Below, piece after piece: positions 43,906 through 53,892 of a stretch of DNA of 64,000 nt (the stretch's first letter is position 1; the number at the start of each line of letters is the position of its first letter). The translations under genes were made by a program, and so were the position numbers. The stretch is from the NCBI RefSeq assembly GCF_026241195.1, contig NZ_JAPFQO010000002.1, positions 434,001 through 498,000 on the forward strand. The letters are read 5' to 3'. The notes below the pieces were generated by a model that saw nothing but the letters and a program-made list of their open reading frames with translations, made no database searches and was not told the DNA's origin. Origin of the DNA: Pontibacter anaerobius. GTDB taxonomy: Bacteria; Bacteroidota; Bacteroidia; Cytophagales; Hymenobacteraceae.

Positions 43906-45306
43906 ATGCAATTACCTGTTTCATTTACCGAACGCATGCAGCGCCTGCTGGGCCCGGACGAGTACACAAGATTTCTGGAAGCCCTGCAGCAGACACCGCC
44001 GGTGAGCATCCGCCTAAATAAAACCAAAGCAGAGGCGACTATGGGGCTGCAACCCGTGCCCTGGGCCGAAGCTGGCTTTTACCTGCCGCAACGCCCCTTG
44101 TTTACCCTGGACCCAGCCATACATACAGGCGCTTACTATGTGCAGGAGGCAAGTTCTATGTTTGTGGAGCAGGCACTGCGGCAGGCAATAAACCTGGAGG
44201 AGCCACTACAGGTACTGGACCTCTGCGGCGCGCCCGGCGGAAAATCCACTCATCTTGCCAGCCTTATCTCACAAGACAGTTTGCTGGTTTCGAATGAGGT
44301 CATCCGTAGCCGGGCCAATATTTTGGCCGAGAACGTGGCCAAGTGGGGCAGCGGCAATGTGCTGGTCACCAGCAACGACCCACGGGACTTTGGCAGGCTA
44401 CCAAGTTTCTTTGACGTGATGGTGGTAGATGCACCCTGCAGCGGCGAAGGAATGTTCCGGAAAGACCCGCAGGCTGTGGGAGAATGGTCTGAGGAGAACG
44501 TAAATCTGTGCGCCCAGCGGCAGCAGCGCATCCTGATGGATGTATGGGAGGCCCTGAAGCCGGGAGGAGTATTGATCTACAGCACCTGCACCTGGAACGA
44601 GCAGGAGAATGAGCAAAATATTGCCTGGCTATCGGAGCAGGAGGGCGCTGAAAGTATAAAACTGCAACTGCAGCCGGATTGGGGTATGTTGGCAACACAA
44701 TTTAAAGGCGTGGAGGGCTATCGTTTTTACCCGCACCGCGTGCAGGGCGAGGGCTTCTTTATGGCTGTCGTACGAAAAGCAGGAAGTGAAGAGGCTGTCA
44801 GCCACGGTAAAAGCAGAAAGAAAAAGTATAAACTGACTGCGGCCGGCAAAAAGGAAAGGGCTCTGGTAGAAAACTGGCTGTTGGAGCCGGAGAAGTATAT
44901 TTTCCTGCAGCACGGTGAGGTGATCTCTGCCCTGCCTGCTAACCTGTTCGAGGCCGCTGATGAAGTATACCAGAACCTCTACGTGATCTACGCTGGCACT
45001 GAACTGGCAGAGATAAAAGGAAAAAAGCTAAAGCCACTGCAGGGCTTGGCGCTTTCGCAACACCTGCATAAAGACGCTTTCCAGGTAGCTGACCTGGACC
45101 TGGAGCGGGCACTGCGTTACCTTCGCAAAGAGGACATCAGCCTGGGCACCAACGGCAACAACTGGCTGCTGCTGCAGTATAAGGGGCTGCCATTGGGCTG
45201 GGCAAAACAAATTGGTAACAGGCTCAACAATTACTACCCGAAGGAGTGGCGCATCCGGATGGAATTACCCGCTGAATTGCCGGATGAAAGTTTAGTGATC
45301 CGCTGA
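43906..45306 (+). CDS. rRNA cytosine-C5 methyltransferase (RsmF/NOL1-NOP2-Sun family)
   Basis: A 466-residue enzyme making 5-methylcytosine in rRNA. It has the SAM motif L-D-L-C-G-A-P-G-G-K-S-T-H, the catalytic P-C-S-G-E-G-M-F-R-K-D and S-T-C-T-W-N-E-Q-E-N-E with the second Cys of the mechanism. Residues about 300-466 form the RsmF-type C-terminal extension with a PUA-like end. The target is probably a 16S rRNA position, as in RsmF. Confidence 0.93.
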   Translation: MQLPVSFTERMQRLLGPDEYTRFLEALQQTPPVSIRLNKTKAEATMGLQPVPWAEAGFYLPQRPLFTLDPAIHTGAYYVQEASSMFVEQALRQAINLEEPLQVLDLCGAPGGKSTHLASLISQDSLLVSNEVIRSRANILAENVAKWGSGNVLVTSNDPRDFGRLPSFFDVMVVDAPCSGEGMFRKDPQAVGEWSEENVNLCAQRQQRILMDVWEALKPGGVLIYSTCTWNEQENEQNIAWLSEQEGAESIKLQLQPDWGMLATQFKGVEGYRFYPHRVQGEGFFMAVVRKAGSEEAVSHGKSRKKKYKLTAAGKKERALVENWLLEPEKYIFLQHGEVISALPANLFEAADEVYQNLYVIYAGTELAEIKGKKLKPLQGLALSQHLHKDAFQVADLDLERALRYLRKEDISLGTNGNNWLLLQYKGLPLGWAKQIGNRLNNYYPKEWRIRMELPAELPDESLVIR

Positions 45307-45317
45307 TTGTAAAGACT

Positions 45318-45374
45318 ACATAAAACAGGAAGGCCGGAGCTATAAAGTATAGCCCCGGCCTTCCTGTTTTATGT
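45318..45374. terminator. Strong bidirectional terminator
   Basis: Twenty-bp perfect arms (45318-45337, 45355-45374) whose centre continues as a GCTATA/TATAGC hairpin holding an AAGTATA word. The GC-rich core is flanked by A-rich and T-rich ends, so it works for both convergent genes (m5C methyltransferase, plus strand; RlmI-like, minus strand). Confidence 0.93.
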
Positions 45375-45397
45375 AAAATCATACTTGGTCTGCGGAT

Positions 45398-46582
45398 TTA
45401 CTCCACAAACAACACAAGCCCTTTCAGGTACTCGCCTTCCGGATGGAAGATCGAGATTGGGTGATCGGCGGGCTGGGAGAGGTGGTGCATGATCTTAATA
45501 TTGCGACCGGCCTCAATGGCGGCGGCCATCACGGTATTGTTAAACAGGTACTTGTCCACCACCTGCGAGCAGGAGAAAGTGAACAGGATGCCACCCGGCT
45601 TTATCTTTTTCATGGCCTCCGCATTCAGGCGCTTATAGCCCATCAGTGCATTGTGGCGCACGTTCTGGCTCTTGGCAAAGGCCGGAGGGTCCAGTACGAT
45701 CACATCATACATGTCTTCTTTGCCTTTCAGGAATTCGAACGTATCCACGGCAAAGGCTTCATGCTTTTCTGGAGCCAGACTTAGCTCCCCGTTTTTCACT
45801 GTCAGTTCAATCGCCTTTTTTGATACATCCACCGAATGCACCTCTTTGGCTCCGGCATTTAGGGCGTAAACCGAGAAGCCACCGGTGTAACAAAAGGTGT
45901 TTAATACTGATTTATCCTGCACGTAGCGGGCCAGCAGGTCGCGGTTTTCGTGCTGGTCGATAAAAAAGCCTGTTTTCTGGCCGGTTTCCCAATCAATAAA
46001 GAACTGGTTGCCATTCTCGGTCACCACCACGCCGCCTTCTGATTGGCCATATAGGTAGCCGTTCTGAGCCTGGATAGGGGACTTTGGCGGCAGCGACTCC
46101 GCACTCTTGTCATACACGGCGCGCAGTCTCTCTCCGTAAATCTCCTGTAAGGCCTGCGACACGTACTCGCGTACATGATACATGCCCACTGTGTGCGTCT
46201 GCACTACAGCCGTGTCTTTGTAAAAATCTACGATCAGTCCCGGTACGCCATCGCCTTCGGCATACACCAGACGGTATACATTGGTAGTGGGATTATCGAT
46301 CAGGCCGAGGCGCTGGCGGTAATCATAGGCTTTCTGTACTTTGCTTTTCCAGAAAGTATAATCCGGCTCCGCCTGCTCAAAAGAGAAGATACGCACGGCA
46401 ATGGACCCCGGCGCATAATGACCCATGCCCAGGAACTCGCGCTTGCTAGAGTAGACCTCTACCACATCGCCTTCAGCAGGCTCACCGTCTGCTTTTCTGA
46501 TGGCCCCGGAGAAAACCCATGGGTGCTGGCGCTTTAAAGAATGCTCCTTACCCGGAGCCAGGTATAATTTAATAAGTGACAT
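45398..46582 (-). CDS. RlmI-like 23S rRNA methyltransferase (PUA plus class I SAM)
   Basis: About 394 residues: an N-terminal PUA domain (L-Y-L-A-P-G-K-E-H-S-L-K-R-Q-H-P-W-V-F-S-G), a middle domain, and a class I SAM domain with F-C-Y-T-G-G-F-S and D-P-P-A-F-A-K-S. This arrangement is that of RlmI, which makes m5C in 23S rRNA. The frame runs 22 codons upstream, but M-S-L-I-K-L-Y-L (46582) is the family start. Confidence 0.9.
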   Translation of the reverse strand: MSLIKLYLAPGKEHSLKRQHPWVFSGAIRKADGEPAEGDVVEVYSSKREFLGMGHYAPGSIAVRIFSFEQAEPDYTFWKSKVQKAYDYRQRLGLIDNPTTNVYRLVYAEGDGVPGLIVDFYKDTAVVQTHTVGMYHVREYVSQALQEIYGERLRAVYDKSAESLPPKSPIQAQNGYLYGQSEGGVVVTENGNQFFIDWETGQKTGFFIDQHENRDLLARYVQDKSVLNTFCYTGGFSVYALNAGAKEVHSVDVSKKAIELTVKNGELSLAPEKHEAFAVDTFEFLKGKEDMYDVIVLDPPAFAKSQNVRHNALMGYKRLNAEAMKKIKPGGILFTFSCSQVVDKYLFNNTVMAAAIEAGRNIKIMHHLSQPADHPISIFHPEGEYLKGLVLFVE

Positions 46583-46738
46583 CGATGTAAATCTGCTTGA
46601 ATGAATGCAAAACTTGCTCTGAAATTGCAAATGCTGCAAGTTAGGCATTTTGTTCCGTTTAGGAGGAAGGGAGAGGTGTGGAGCGGCAAAGTTTATACTT
46701 CAGCAGGCTCATTTATAAAGTATGAAGTATGGCTACAG

Positions 46739-47320
46739 CTAAAAAGAAACGATACCGAGCTCCTCCAGCTTGGCGTACAGCTTCTGCACCGGCAGGCCCA
46801 CCACGTTAAAGTATGAACCCTCGATACGCTCAATACCCACCATCCCGATCCACTCCTGAATGCCGTAGGCACCGGCCTTGTCGTAAGGTTTATAGTGTGT
46901 GATGTAGTGGTCTATTTCAGCCTCCGAAAGCTGTTTAAAGTATACCTTGGTGGTGTCGTGGAAAACAGTTTTGCCTTCGCGGGTCAGGATACAAACTCCT
47001 GTAATCACCTCGTTATGCGTACCGGACAGCGCCTGCAGCATCTGCTTTGCCTCCGCATAATCGGCAGGTTTGTTCAGTACGCGTTCGCACAGACACACAA
47101 TGGTATCGGCCGTGATCAAAGCATGATTCGTGATGTCAGAAGTATAGGCATCAGCTTTGTGCGAGGCCAGGTACTCCGCAATCTCCTCGCGCCTCAAATG
47201 ATCCGGAAAATCTTCCTGCACCTCCTTCACCAGCACATCATACTTTAACCCAAGGCTAGAAAGCAATTCTTTGCGGCGGGGCGAGTTAGAGGCAAGCAGC
47301 AGCGGCCGTTGTAAATTCAT
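46739..47320 (-). CDS. maf: Maf family nucleotide pyrophosphatase
   Basis: A 193-residue house-cleaning dNTP/NTP pyrophosphatase. It has L-L-A-S-N-S-P-R-R-K-E-L-L at the N-terminus, I-T-A-D-T-I-V-C in the middle, and K-A-G-A-Y-G-I-Q-E and I-E-G-S-Y-F-N-V-V-G-L-P near the end. The ATG at 47320 is chosen; an upstream TTG would add 10 residues not found in relatives. Its start overlaps the end of the DUF1015 gene by about 35 bp. Confidence 0.93.
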   Translation of the reverse strand: MNLQRPLLLASNSPRRKELLSSLGLKYDVLVKEVQEDFPDHLRREEIAEYLASHKADAYTSDITNHALITADTIVCLCERVLNKPADYAEAKQMLQALSGTHNEVITGVCILTREGKTVFHDTTKVYFKQLSEAEIDHYITHYKPYDKAGAYGIQEWIGMVGIERIEGSYFNVVGLPVQKLYAKLEELGIVSF

Positions 47321-48578
47321 CTTTAATAATGGAGCTAAATAAAAATCCACAAATAACTTTCGGGTAGAAGAAGGTCGATTTCTGCGGCATTACGGCACCG
47401 CTGTTACACACACGCTTCACCTGCTCCATCGAGATCTCATTGGTGATAAGAGCCAGGTACGCCTCGCCTTTATCTACCTTTCGAATACAAGCTGTGAAGT
47501 TACGCTCATAGCTGAGGCCCTTGTAGTCGCGCTGCTGCTGGCGGTAAATGCCGAGTATCTTCTCAAAGATAAAATAGTGCATCACGGTCAGGTCCAGTTG
47601 CTTTACCTCCTCCGGAAAATTCCAGTCTATACTTTGGTGCAGCTCAGGCTTCAGGCGCAGTTTATAGGCATTGCCGTTCAGGTATAAACCAAAGGCCCAG
47701 GGCTTTCCAACAATCACTTCGTTCAGCTCGTACGGGTCTTCCTTCGGTGTAACGGTGAAGTACTCCTGCAGCCGCTCCAGAAACTCCTCATCCGGCATGG
47801 GCAGGTGCTGCAGCAGGCGGTGCGTGGGCAGAATGCGCAGGTCATCGTGCTCGGAGTTGGTCAGGTACATCAGGTGGTAGTTGTATGGTTCAAAATCGGT
47901 GTGGTCGGGGTTTTCAGCCATCATCTTACGACGATAGAACAGGGACCCCTCGTAGCGATGATGCCCATCGGCCAGCAATACCTGTTTTTCAGCCAGTGTA
48001 TCCAAGAAAAGCCTGATCACCTGATGGTCATGAATCACAGCCAGCACATCGCGCACACCCTGGTAATCTTCCGCTTCGTAGATCGGTGTGCGGATGCTCT
48101 CGTCCATGTATGGCTCCAGGGAGAAAGTAGGATCGGTATACAAACCATGGGTGGGGCTAACGTTCAGCTGCGTTTCCTCCAGTAGTTCTATACGGTCATT
48201 TACAGCGCTCGGAATCGTGTTCTCGTGGCGGAGCAGCACTTTCTCGTGCCAGTCGTAGGCTTTTATATTACAGATGAAGCCTTTGCGCACATACTCTTTC
48301 TCGCTGCCCGGCAACCTGAAATACTGATAGTATATATAAATCCCCGGAAGGCCGTCCTGGTGCAGCACACCGCTTTCTTTCCATACCTGCAACAGCCGTG
48401 CTGCCTCCTTTGCCGGGTCTTCGCCGCGCGGCACGGAGAGGTGTATGCTGTTGTTTGGGTTCTGGTACAGGGCCTCGCGCTGTTTCTCCGACACCACATC
48501 AAAAAGCGGTGATGTTAGTTGGTCTATGTTCAGGTTATCGTTGTAGCGCCAGGCGCGCAGGGGTAGTATCTCAGCCAT
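47286..48578 (-). CDS. DUF1015 family protein
   Basis: A 430-residue protein of DUF1015, the family that includes the archaeal ADP-dependent serine kinase SerK. Key segments are P-L-R-A-W-R-Y, V-P-R-G-E-D-P, L-A-D-G-H-H-R-Y-E and the Y-L-T-N-S-E-H-D-D-L-R-I-L-P-T-H-R block. Kinase activity in bacteria is not established. It lies between pdxH and maf. Confidence 0.88.
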   Translation of the reverse strand: MAEILPLRAWRYNDNLNIDQLTSPLFDVVSEKQREALYQNPNNSIHLSVPRGEDPAKEAARLLQVWKESGVLHQDGLPGIYIYYQYFRLPGSEKEYVRKGFICNIKAYDWHEKVLLRHENTIPSAVNDRIELLEETQLNVSPTHGLYTDPTFSLEPYMDESIRTPIYEAEDYQGVRDVLAVIHDHQVIRLFLDTLAEKQVLLADGHHRYEGSLFYRRKMMAENPDHTDFEPYNYHLMYLTNSEHDDLRILPTHRLLQHLPMPDEEFLERLQEYFTVTPKEDPYELNEVIVGKPWAFGLYLNGNAYKLRLKPELHQSIDWNFPEEVKQLDLTVMHYFIFEKILGIYRQQQRDYKGLSYERNFTACIRKVDKGEAYLALITNEISMEQVKRVCNSGAVMPQKSTFFYPKVICGFLFSSIIKDEFTTAAAACL

Positions 48579-48637
48579 TCTTTTTTGTTACAAAGTATAA
48601 ATCAGCCAGCAGGGCGAAGAAAAGTTATACTTCCAGG

Positions 48638-49288
48638 TTAAGGGGCAAGGCGCTTGATCAGCCAGTTGTTGCCCTCCATTTCGTACACAATGCGGTCGTG
48701 CAGGCGGCTTGGACGGCCCTGCCAGAACTCCAGGTACTGCGGCACCAGGCGGTAACCACCCCAATGCTTCGGACGGGGCACAAGCTCCACGTCCGCATAC
48801 CTTGCACTTAGCTCTTTCTCGCGCTGCTCCAGCACTTCGCGCGCCTCAATCACCTGGCTTTGCGGAGAGGCCCAGGCACCGATCTGGCTGCCTTTTGGCC
48901 GGCTATGGAAATATTTCTCAGATTCCTCGTCAGCCACTTTCTCCACTTTACCTTCCACGCGCACCTGCCGTTCTAAACCAGCCCAGAAAAAGGTAAGCGA
49001 GGCATGAGGGTTCTGTTCCAACTCCTGGCCTTTGCGGCTGGCATAATTGGTGTAGAAGCTAAATCCCTGCTCATCCACTCCCTTTAGCAACACCACGCGG
49101 GCAGAAGGCTTTCCCTGTGCATCTACGGTAGAAAGCACCATAGCCGTCGGTTCCTCCACCTGCGAGTCAATCGCTTCCTGCAGCCATACTTTAAACTGAT
49201 GCACCGGGTTCTCAGACACAGAGTCCTCGGTTAAGGCATGCTTCATGTAATTTATCCGGATGTCGGAAATATTGTGTGTTAATGCCAT
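48638..49288 (-). CDS. pdxH: Pyridoxamine 5'-phosphate oxidase
   Basis: FMN enzyme oxidising pyridoxine or pyridoxamine 5'-phosphate to pyridoxal 5'-phosphate. The 216-residue protein has [15 protein letters not shown]-x-S-R-K-G, the [14 protein letters not shown] block (with P before Q here) and the C-terminal [11 protein letters not shown] and R-L-A-P, all diagnostic. It is first of a minus-strand row with DUF1015, maf and RlmI-like genes. Confidence 0.95.
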   Translation of the reverse strand: MALTHNISDIRINYMKHALTEDSVSENPVHQFKVWLQEAIDSQVEEPTAMVLSTVDAQGKPSARVVLLKGVDEQGFSFYTNYASRKGQELEQNPHASLTFFWAGLERQVRVEGKVEKVADEESEKYFHSRPKGSQIGAWASPQSQVIEAREVLEQREKELSARYADVELVPRPKHWGGYRLVPQYLEFWQGRPSRLHDRIVYEMEGNNWLIKRLAP

Positions 49289-49517
49289 CTTTCTGGTAGT
49301 TTCTTCAAAATTATAAAAATATCCTCAGCCATAACAAGCCAACTGTAAAGAGCTTATTTCAGTATAGCTTCAAAAATGCCAGGCATAGCGTGCCAATTTG
49401 TTACTATATCCATCAGTTTGCGTAGTAAAGTAAAGATGGTCATTTATTTATGTAAATTTGTAATAAAGACGGTATACTTCTGTTGACAGGGCATTTGTAT
49501 AGCTAAAGTGGGAAAGA

Positions 49518-50090
49518 ATGATGACTGAAAGCAATATAATAAAACCGCAAAGCGGCAGCATACTCATATCCGAACCGTACCTCGGCGACCCGAATTTTGA
49601 GCGCAGTGTTATATTGCTGTGCAGCCACGAGGAGGAGGAGGGATCCTTTGGCCTGGTACTGAACCGGGCCTCCAACCTGCACTTATCAGACGTGTTGGAT
49701 GTGTTTGATGAGTCGTTTGACATGGTTCTGGGGGTTGGCGGACCGGTGCAGTACAACACGCTGCATTATATACACCGGCTGACGGATCTACCGCAGGCCG
49801 TTAAACTAAGCGACGATCTATACTGGGGCGGCGATTTTGAAACGCTGCGCACCATGATTGATACCGGCCAGGTAAGTAAGGACGATATTAAGTTCTTTCT
49901 GGGCTATTCTGGCTGGACGCCAGGGCAATTACAGGAAGAAATCAATAAAAATGTTTGGATTGTGAATAACAATGCTGCGAATAAATTATTTACTTTGGAT
50001 ACAGAAACCCTTTGGCGGAGCATACTCCGGCAAATGGGCGGAAAGTTTAAGGTGCTGAGCAACTACCCTGATGATCCGCGCCTAAACTGA
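49518..50090 (+). CDS. YqgE/AlgH family protein
   Basis: A 190-residue cytosolic protein of the YqgE/AlgH (UPF0301) family: G-S-I-L-I-S-E-P-Y-L-G-D-P-N-F-E-R-S-V-I-L-L near the N-terminus, G-L-V-L-N-R, G-G-P-V-Q and F-L-G-Y-S-G-W-T-P-G-Q-L. Function is not settled (AlgH affects transcription in pseudomonads). The DUF349 gene follows after 31 bp. Confidence 0.92.
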   Translation: MMTESNIIKPQSGSILISEPYLGDPNFERSVILLCSHEEEEGSFGLVLNRASNLHLSDVLDVFDESFDMVLGVGGPVQYNTLHYIHRLTDLPQAVKLSDDLYWGGDFETLRTMIDTGQVSKDDIKFFLGYSGWTPGQLQEEINKNVWIVNNNAANKLFTLDTETLWRSILRQMGGKFKVLSNYPDDPRLN

Positions 50091-50121
50091 AACGCTTACC
50101 GTTGTAACTAATAAAGTATAC

Positions 50122-52218
50122 ATGACAACTGACAAAGAGCATATGGACACCACCGGAGCTGAGGCTAACAAACCAGAGAACCAGGCTGCTGCCAAGGAGC
50201 AAAACAACACAGCCTCGCCAGCGGGTAAACTTACTGAAACCTCAGCCGAGGTGAATGAAGAAGTACCGAAGGAAGAACAACCGGAGGTAAAGCCTAACCT
50301 GGCAACAGAGCAGGAAAGCAAGGACTCAGAAACTATAACAGAAGCTTTTGCTGAGGCCAACACCAACGTAAAAGAAGAAGAAGCACCGGAGAAATCCGCT
50401 GCCGTTACTTCTGCATCAGTTGAAGGCACCGCTGCACCTGCCAGCCAAAGCACAGAAGGAACCACAGCTCAGGAGCACCATGAGGAGGAGGAAGAGGAAG
50501 ACGACCACACTGACTACAGCGAAATGCCCCTGGAGGAACTTCGCGAGCAGTTAGGCAGTGTGCTGAAAAGCAGTGACGCTCTTCGTAAATTCCGCGCCAT
50601 CAGCGAGATGCAACGTCATTATGAGCTTAAGTTTCAGGCGGAGCGCCAGGAGGCCTTAAATAAGTTCAAAGAGGAGGGAGGCACCGAGGAGGACTTCGAT
50701 TACCATACTTCCAAAGAGCACCAGAACCTGGAGAAACTGCTTGCTTCCTATCGTGAGACCCGCTACCAGCAGCGCCAGAACCAGGAAGAACAGCGCCAGC
50801 AAAACCTCGAGCGCAAAAAGGAGCTACTGAACCAGCTGCGACAGTTGGTGGAGTCGGCCGAAACGAAAAACAGCGGCGATGAGCTGAAGAAACTGCAGAC
50901 GGAGTGGAAAGCCATTGGCCCCGTGCCTGCCGGCGAGGCTCAGGAACTGTGGGACTCTTACCACGCGCTGCTCGACATTTTCTACAACAACCGCAGCATG
51001 TTCTTCGAGATGAAGGAGCTGGACCGCAGGAGAAACCTGGAGGCCAAGCTGCAACTCATAGAGCGTGCCCAGGCATTGCAGGAGGAGCCAAGTATAAACA
51101 AGGCCCTGCAGGAGCTGCGCCACCTGCACGAAGAGTGGAAAAACATCGGCCCGGTGCCTAATGACCAACGCGACCCGATCTGGGAGCAGTTTACCCAGGG
51201 ATCAGAGAAGATACATGAACGCCGCCGTGCCTACCATGAGGAGCGATCTACCCGCGAACTGCAGAACCTAACCGTAAAAAGAGGGTTACTGGAGCGCTTG
51301 CAGGAGTTTGCTAACTTCGACACGGACCGCATTAATGAGTGGCGCGACAAGACTGATGAGATACAGAAACTGAAAGAGGAGTGGGACAAAGCCGGTTTGG
51401 TGCCTAAAGAGAATGCCGAAGAGGTAAACAAGACTTTCTGGGGCAACTATAAGGCTTTCTTCCAGCGTAAGAACCATTTCTTTAAGGCACTGGACGAGCA
51501 GAAGATGCAGAACCTGCAGCATAAGACGCAACTATGCGAAGAGGCAGAAAGCCTGAAAGACAGCACGGACTGGGGCAGCACAAAAGAAAAGTTGATACAA
51601 CTGCAAAAGAAGTGGAAGACCATCGGCCGTGTGCCCGACAAGCACTCAGATAAGATATGGCAGCGGTTCCGTTCGGCCTGCAACGAATTTTTTGACCGAA
51701 AGCAGGCCCAGGAACAACAGCGCTCTGCCGAGCTGGAGAAACTATCTGCCGAGAAAATGGAGATATGTGACAAGGTAGCCGATATGCTTTCACAGCCAAC
51801 CCAGACAGGATCTGTGGAGGAGTTTAACAGCATTGTGCAGCAGTGGCGCGACACCGACAAAGGCAACCAGCGTACAAACCCCAAGGCCGAAGATAAGTTT
51901 ATCTCCTTGATGGAGAAGTACCTGGAGCGCGTGCCGGAACTCAACCTGGAAGAGCGTAGCGATATGCTCGTGAAGCTACAGGTAGAGCGCATTAAGCACA
52001 GCCCGGATGCAGGCCAGAAACTGCACCAACGCGAAAACACACTCCGCCGCGAGATAGCCCAGCTGCATAACGACATTCAGACACTGCGCACAAACATCGA
52101 GTTTTTTGCCAGGTCTAAGAACGCGGATAAGCTGCGCGAGGAGTATGAAGGCCGCATAGCTGAGGCTCAAAAACGTATATCCCATCTGCAGCACCAACTG
52201 AACGCTTTCAGAGGATAA
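50122..52218 (+). CDS. DUF349 repeat protein
   Basis: A 698-residue acidic, helical protein. Residues 1-135 are a disordered Glu/Ala/Thr/Pro tail with an E-E-E-E-E-D-D stretch. Then come several DUF349 repeats (W-K-A-I-G-P-V-P, W-K-N-I-G-P-V-P, W-D-K-A-G-L-V-P, W-K-T-I-G-R-V-P) of about 70-75 residues each, and a coiled coil at the end. Few data exist on function; it is near-universal in Bacteroidota. A hairpin follows the stop. Confidence 0.88.
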   Translation: MTTDKEHMDTTGAEANKPENQAAAKEQNNTASPAGKLTETSAEVNEEVPKEEQPEVKPNLATEQESKDSETITEAFAEANTNVKEEEAPEKSAAVTSASVEGTAAPASQSTEGTTAQEHHEEEEEEDDHTDYSEMPLEELREQLGSVLKSSDALRKFRAISEMQRHYELKFQAERQEALNKFKEEGGTEEDFDYHTSKEHQNLEKLLASYRETRYQQRQNQEEQRQQNLERKKELLNQLRQLVESAETKNSGDELKKLQTEWKAIGPVPAGEAQELWDSYHALLDIFYNNRSMFFEMKELDRRRNLEAKLQLIERAQALQEEPSINKALQELRHLHEEWKNIGPVPNDQRDPIWEQFTQGSEKIHERRRAYHEERSTRELQNLTVKRGLLERLQEFANFDTDRINEWRDKTDEIQKLKEEWDKAGLVPKENAEEVNKTFWGNYKAFFQRKNHFFKALDEQKMQNLQHKTQLCEEAESLKDSTDWGSTKEKLIQLQKKWKTIGRVPDKHSDKIWQRFRSACNEFFDRKQAQEQQRSAELEKLSAEKMEICDKVADMLSQPTQTGSVEEFNSIVQQWRDTDKGNQRTNPKAEDKFISLMEKYLERVPELNLEERSDMLVKLQVERIKHSPDAGQKLHQRENTLRREIAQLHNDIQTLRTNIEFFARSKNADKLREEYEGRIAEAQKRISHLQHQLNAFRG

Positions 52219-52220
52219 TT

Positions 52221-52265
52221 TTTTTCGCCTGACTTTCACTCTTTTAGAAAAAGTCAGGCGAAAAA
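52221..52265 (+). terminator. Long hairpin after the DUF349 gene
   Basis: Sixteen-bp perfect arms (52221-52236, 52250-52265), T-run at the left end and A-run at the right. It begins 3 bp after the stop. The 3' tail is AAAAATTT, not T-rich, so it may protect or process the 3' end as much as terminate. Confidence 0.65.
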
Positions 52266-52278
52266 TTTGCAACAGGTA

Positions 52279-52309
52279 TTTGCAGAATAAAATCTTAACT
52301 ATACCTTTG
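52279..52309 (+). promoter_or_regulatory. Consensus Bacteroidota promoter for the tRNA-Thr pair
   Basis: TTTG (52279-52282), 19 nt, TACCTTTG (52302-52309): both boxes match the family consensus and the spacing is ideal. It lies 39 bp before the first tRNA. Confidence 0.85.
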
Positions 52310-52348
52310 CAACGCTTTAACACAATAAAGCACAACAAAAAAGGTTAA

Positions 52349-52421
<73 letters not shown>

Positions 52422-52480
52422 CAACTCCAAAAGCAAATGTTTGTACTGCATTCGCTTCACTGGTAAAAATAAAAGTACAA

Positions 52481-52553
<73 letters not shown>

Positions 52554-52563
52554 CTTAAATGAG

Positions 52564-52598
52564 AAAGCCTTTAGAGAAATCTGAAGGCTTTTTTGTTT
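52564..52598 (+). terminator. Terminator of the tRNA transcript
   Basis: Eight-bp perfect arms (52564-52571, 52584-52591), 12-nt loop and a T-run. Confidence 0.85.
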
Positions 52599-52709
52599 TA
52601 AAGCTTATACCACCCGCCCTTTCTAAGAATGCCCGCAGCGCCCACTTAGTTTATACTTCCTTTTTTAGCGGATTATACTTTATTTAGCATTTCCGATTCA
52701 ACTTATACT

Positions 52710-53876
52710 ATGAAACTGATAGAGGTAAACACACCGGAACTTGCCCAGGAATTCCTGATGGTGCAGGTACGGATGTACAAAAAAGACCCCAACTATATTC
52801 GCCCGCTCGACAAAGACGTGAACAACGTTTTTGACCCGAAAAAGAACAAGCTGCTGCGCGATGGTGAAGTGATTCGCTGGATACTGCAGGGCGACAAAGG
52901 TAAATCCATTGGCCGTGTAGCCGCTTTCATCAATAAAAAAACATCAAACGCCAATGAGCAGCCAACCGGCGGGATGGGCTTTTTTGATTGCATCGATGAC
53001 CAAGCCGCAGCCAACATGTTGCTGGACGCTTGCCGCGAATGGCTAAAGGAGCGTGGCATGGAGGCTATGGACGGCCCGATAAACTTTGGCGAACGAGACA
53101 AATGGTGGGGAGTGCTGCTGGACGGCTTCTACGAGCCCACTTACTGCATGCCGTACAATTACCCATACTACCAGCAGCTGCTGGAGAACTATGGTTTTCA
53201 GCTATATTTTAAGCAGTATACCTACTACCGAACCGTGCACGATCCGATTCCGCCGAAGTATGAGGAGAAGGCAAAACGTGTGCTGGCCGACAAGGACTAC
53301 CATTTCCAGCACCTGAACAAAAAGAACCTGCCAAAGTATACCAACGACTTCCGGGAAGTATACAACAAAGGCTGGGCAAAGCACGAAGGCGTAAAACCTA
53401 TGACGGAGGCCCAGGCCGCCGCCATTATGAAACAGCTGAAACCTATCCTGGATGAGCGCATTATGTGGTTTGCCTACTACAAGGAAGAACCCGTGGGCTT
53501 CTTTATAGCAATACCCGAGCTGAACCAGCTGTTTAAGTATAACAATGGCAAACTTAACCTGTGGGGCAAGCTTAAATTCCTGTTTAACCGTTGGAGAGGC
53601 GCCTGCAAGACCATGTACGGCATTGTGTTTGGGATTACGCCAGAGCACCAGAGCAAGGGCGTCGAGGCTGCCATGATTGTATCTGCGGGAGAGTTGGTAA
53701 TCAACAACCCAAGCATACCTTACCACGATCTGCAAATGAACTGGATCGGCGACTTCAATCCTAAGATGATGAACCTGGTGGAGCAACTTGGCAGCAGGAT
53801 CTACAAAACGCACGCTACTTACCGCTACCTTTTCGACAGGACGAAGGAATTTAAGCGCGCTAAAATCATTAAATAA
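52710..53876 (+). CDS. GNAT-like (YghO-type) protein
   Basis: A 388-residue soluble protein conserved in Bacteroidota. It opens with a block including Y-K-K-D-P-N-Y-I-R-P-L and D-V-N-N-V-F-D-P-K-K-N. Later come G-P-I-N-F-G-E-R-D-K-W-W-G and the C-terminal G-I-T-P-E-H-Q-S-K-G-V-E-A-A, which resembles the acetyl-CoA pyrophosphate loop of GNAT folds. Relatives are annotated as GNAT acetyltransferases or YghO-like; the acceptor is unknown. Confidence 0.75.
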   Translation: MKLIEVNTPELAQEFLMVQVRMYKKDPNYIRPLDKDVNNVFDPKKNKLLRDGEVIRWILQGDKGKSIGRVAAFINKKTSNANEQPTGGMGFFDCIDDQAAANMLLDACREWLKERGMEAMDGPINFGERDKWWGVLLDGFYEPTYCMPYNYPYYQQLLENYGFQLYFKQYTYYRTVHDPIPPKYEEKAKRVLADKDYHFQHLNKKNLPKYTNDFREVYNKGWAKHEGVKPMTEAQAAAIMKQLKPILDERIMWFAYYKEEPVGFFIAIPELNQLFKYNNGKLNLWGKLKFLFNRWRGACKTMYGIVFGITPEHQSKGVEAAMIVSAGELVINNPSIPYHDLQMNWIGDFNPKMMNLVEQLGSRIYKTHATYRYLFDRTKEFKRAKIIK

Positions 53877-53892
53877 AAGGGCAGCACCTAAA

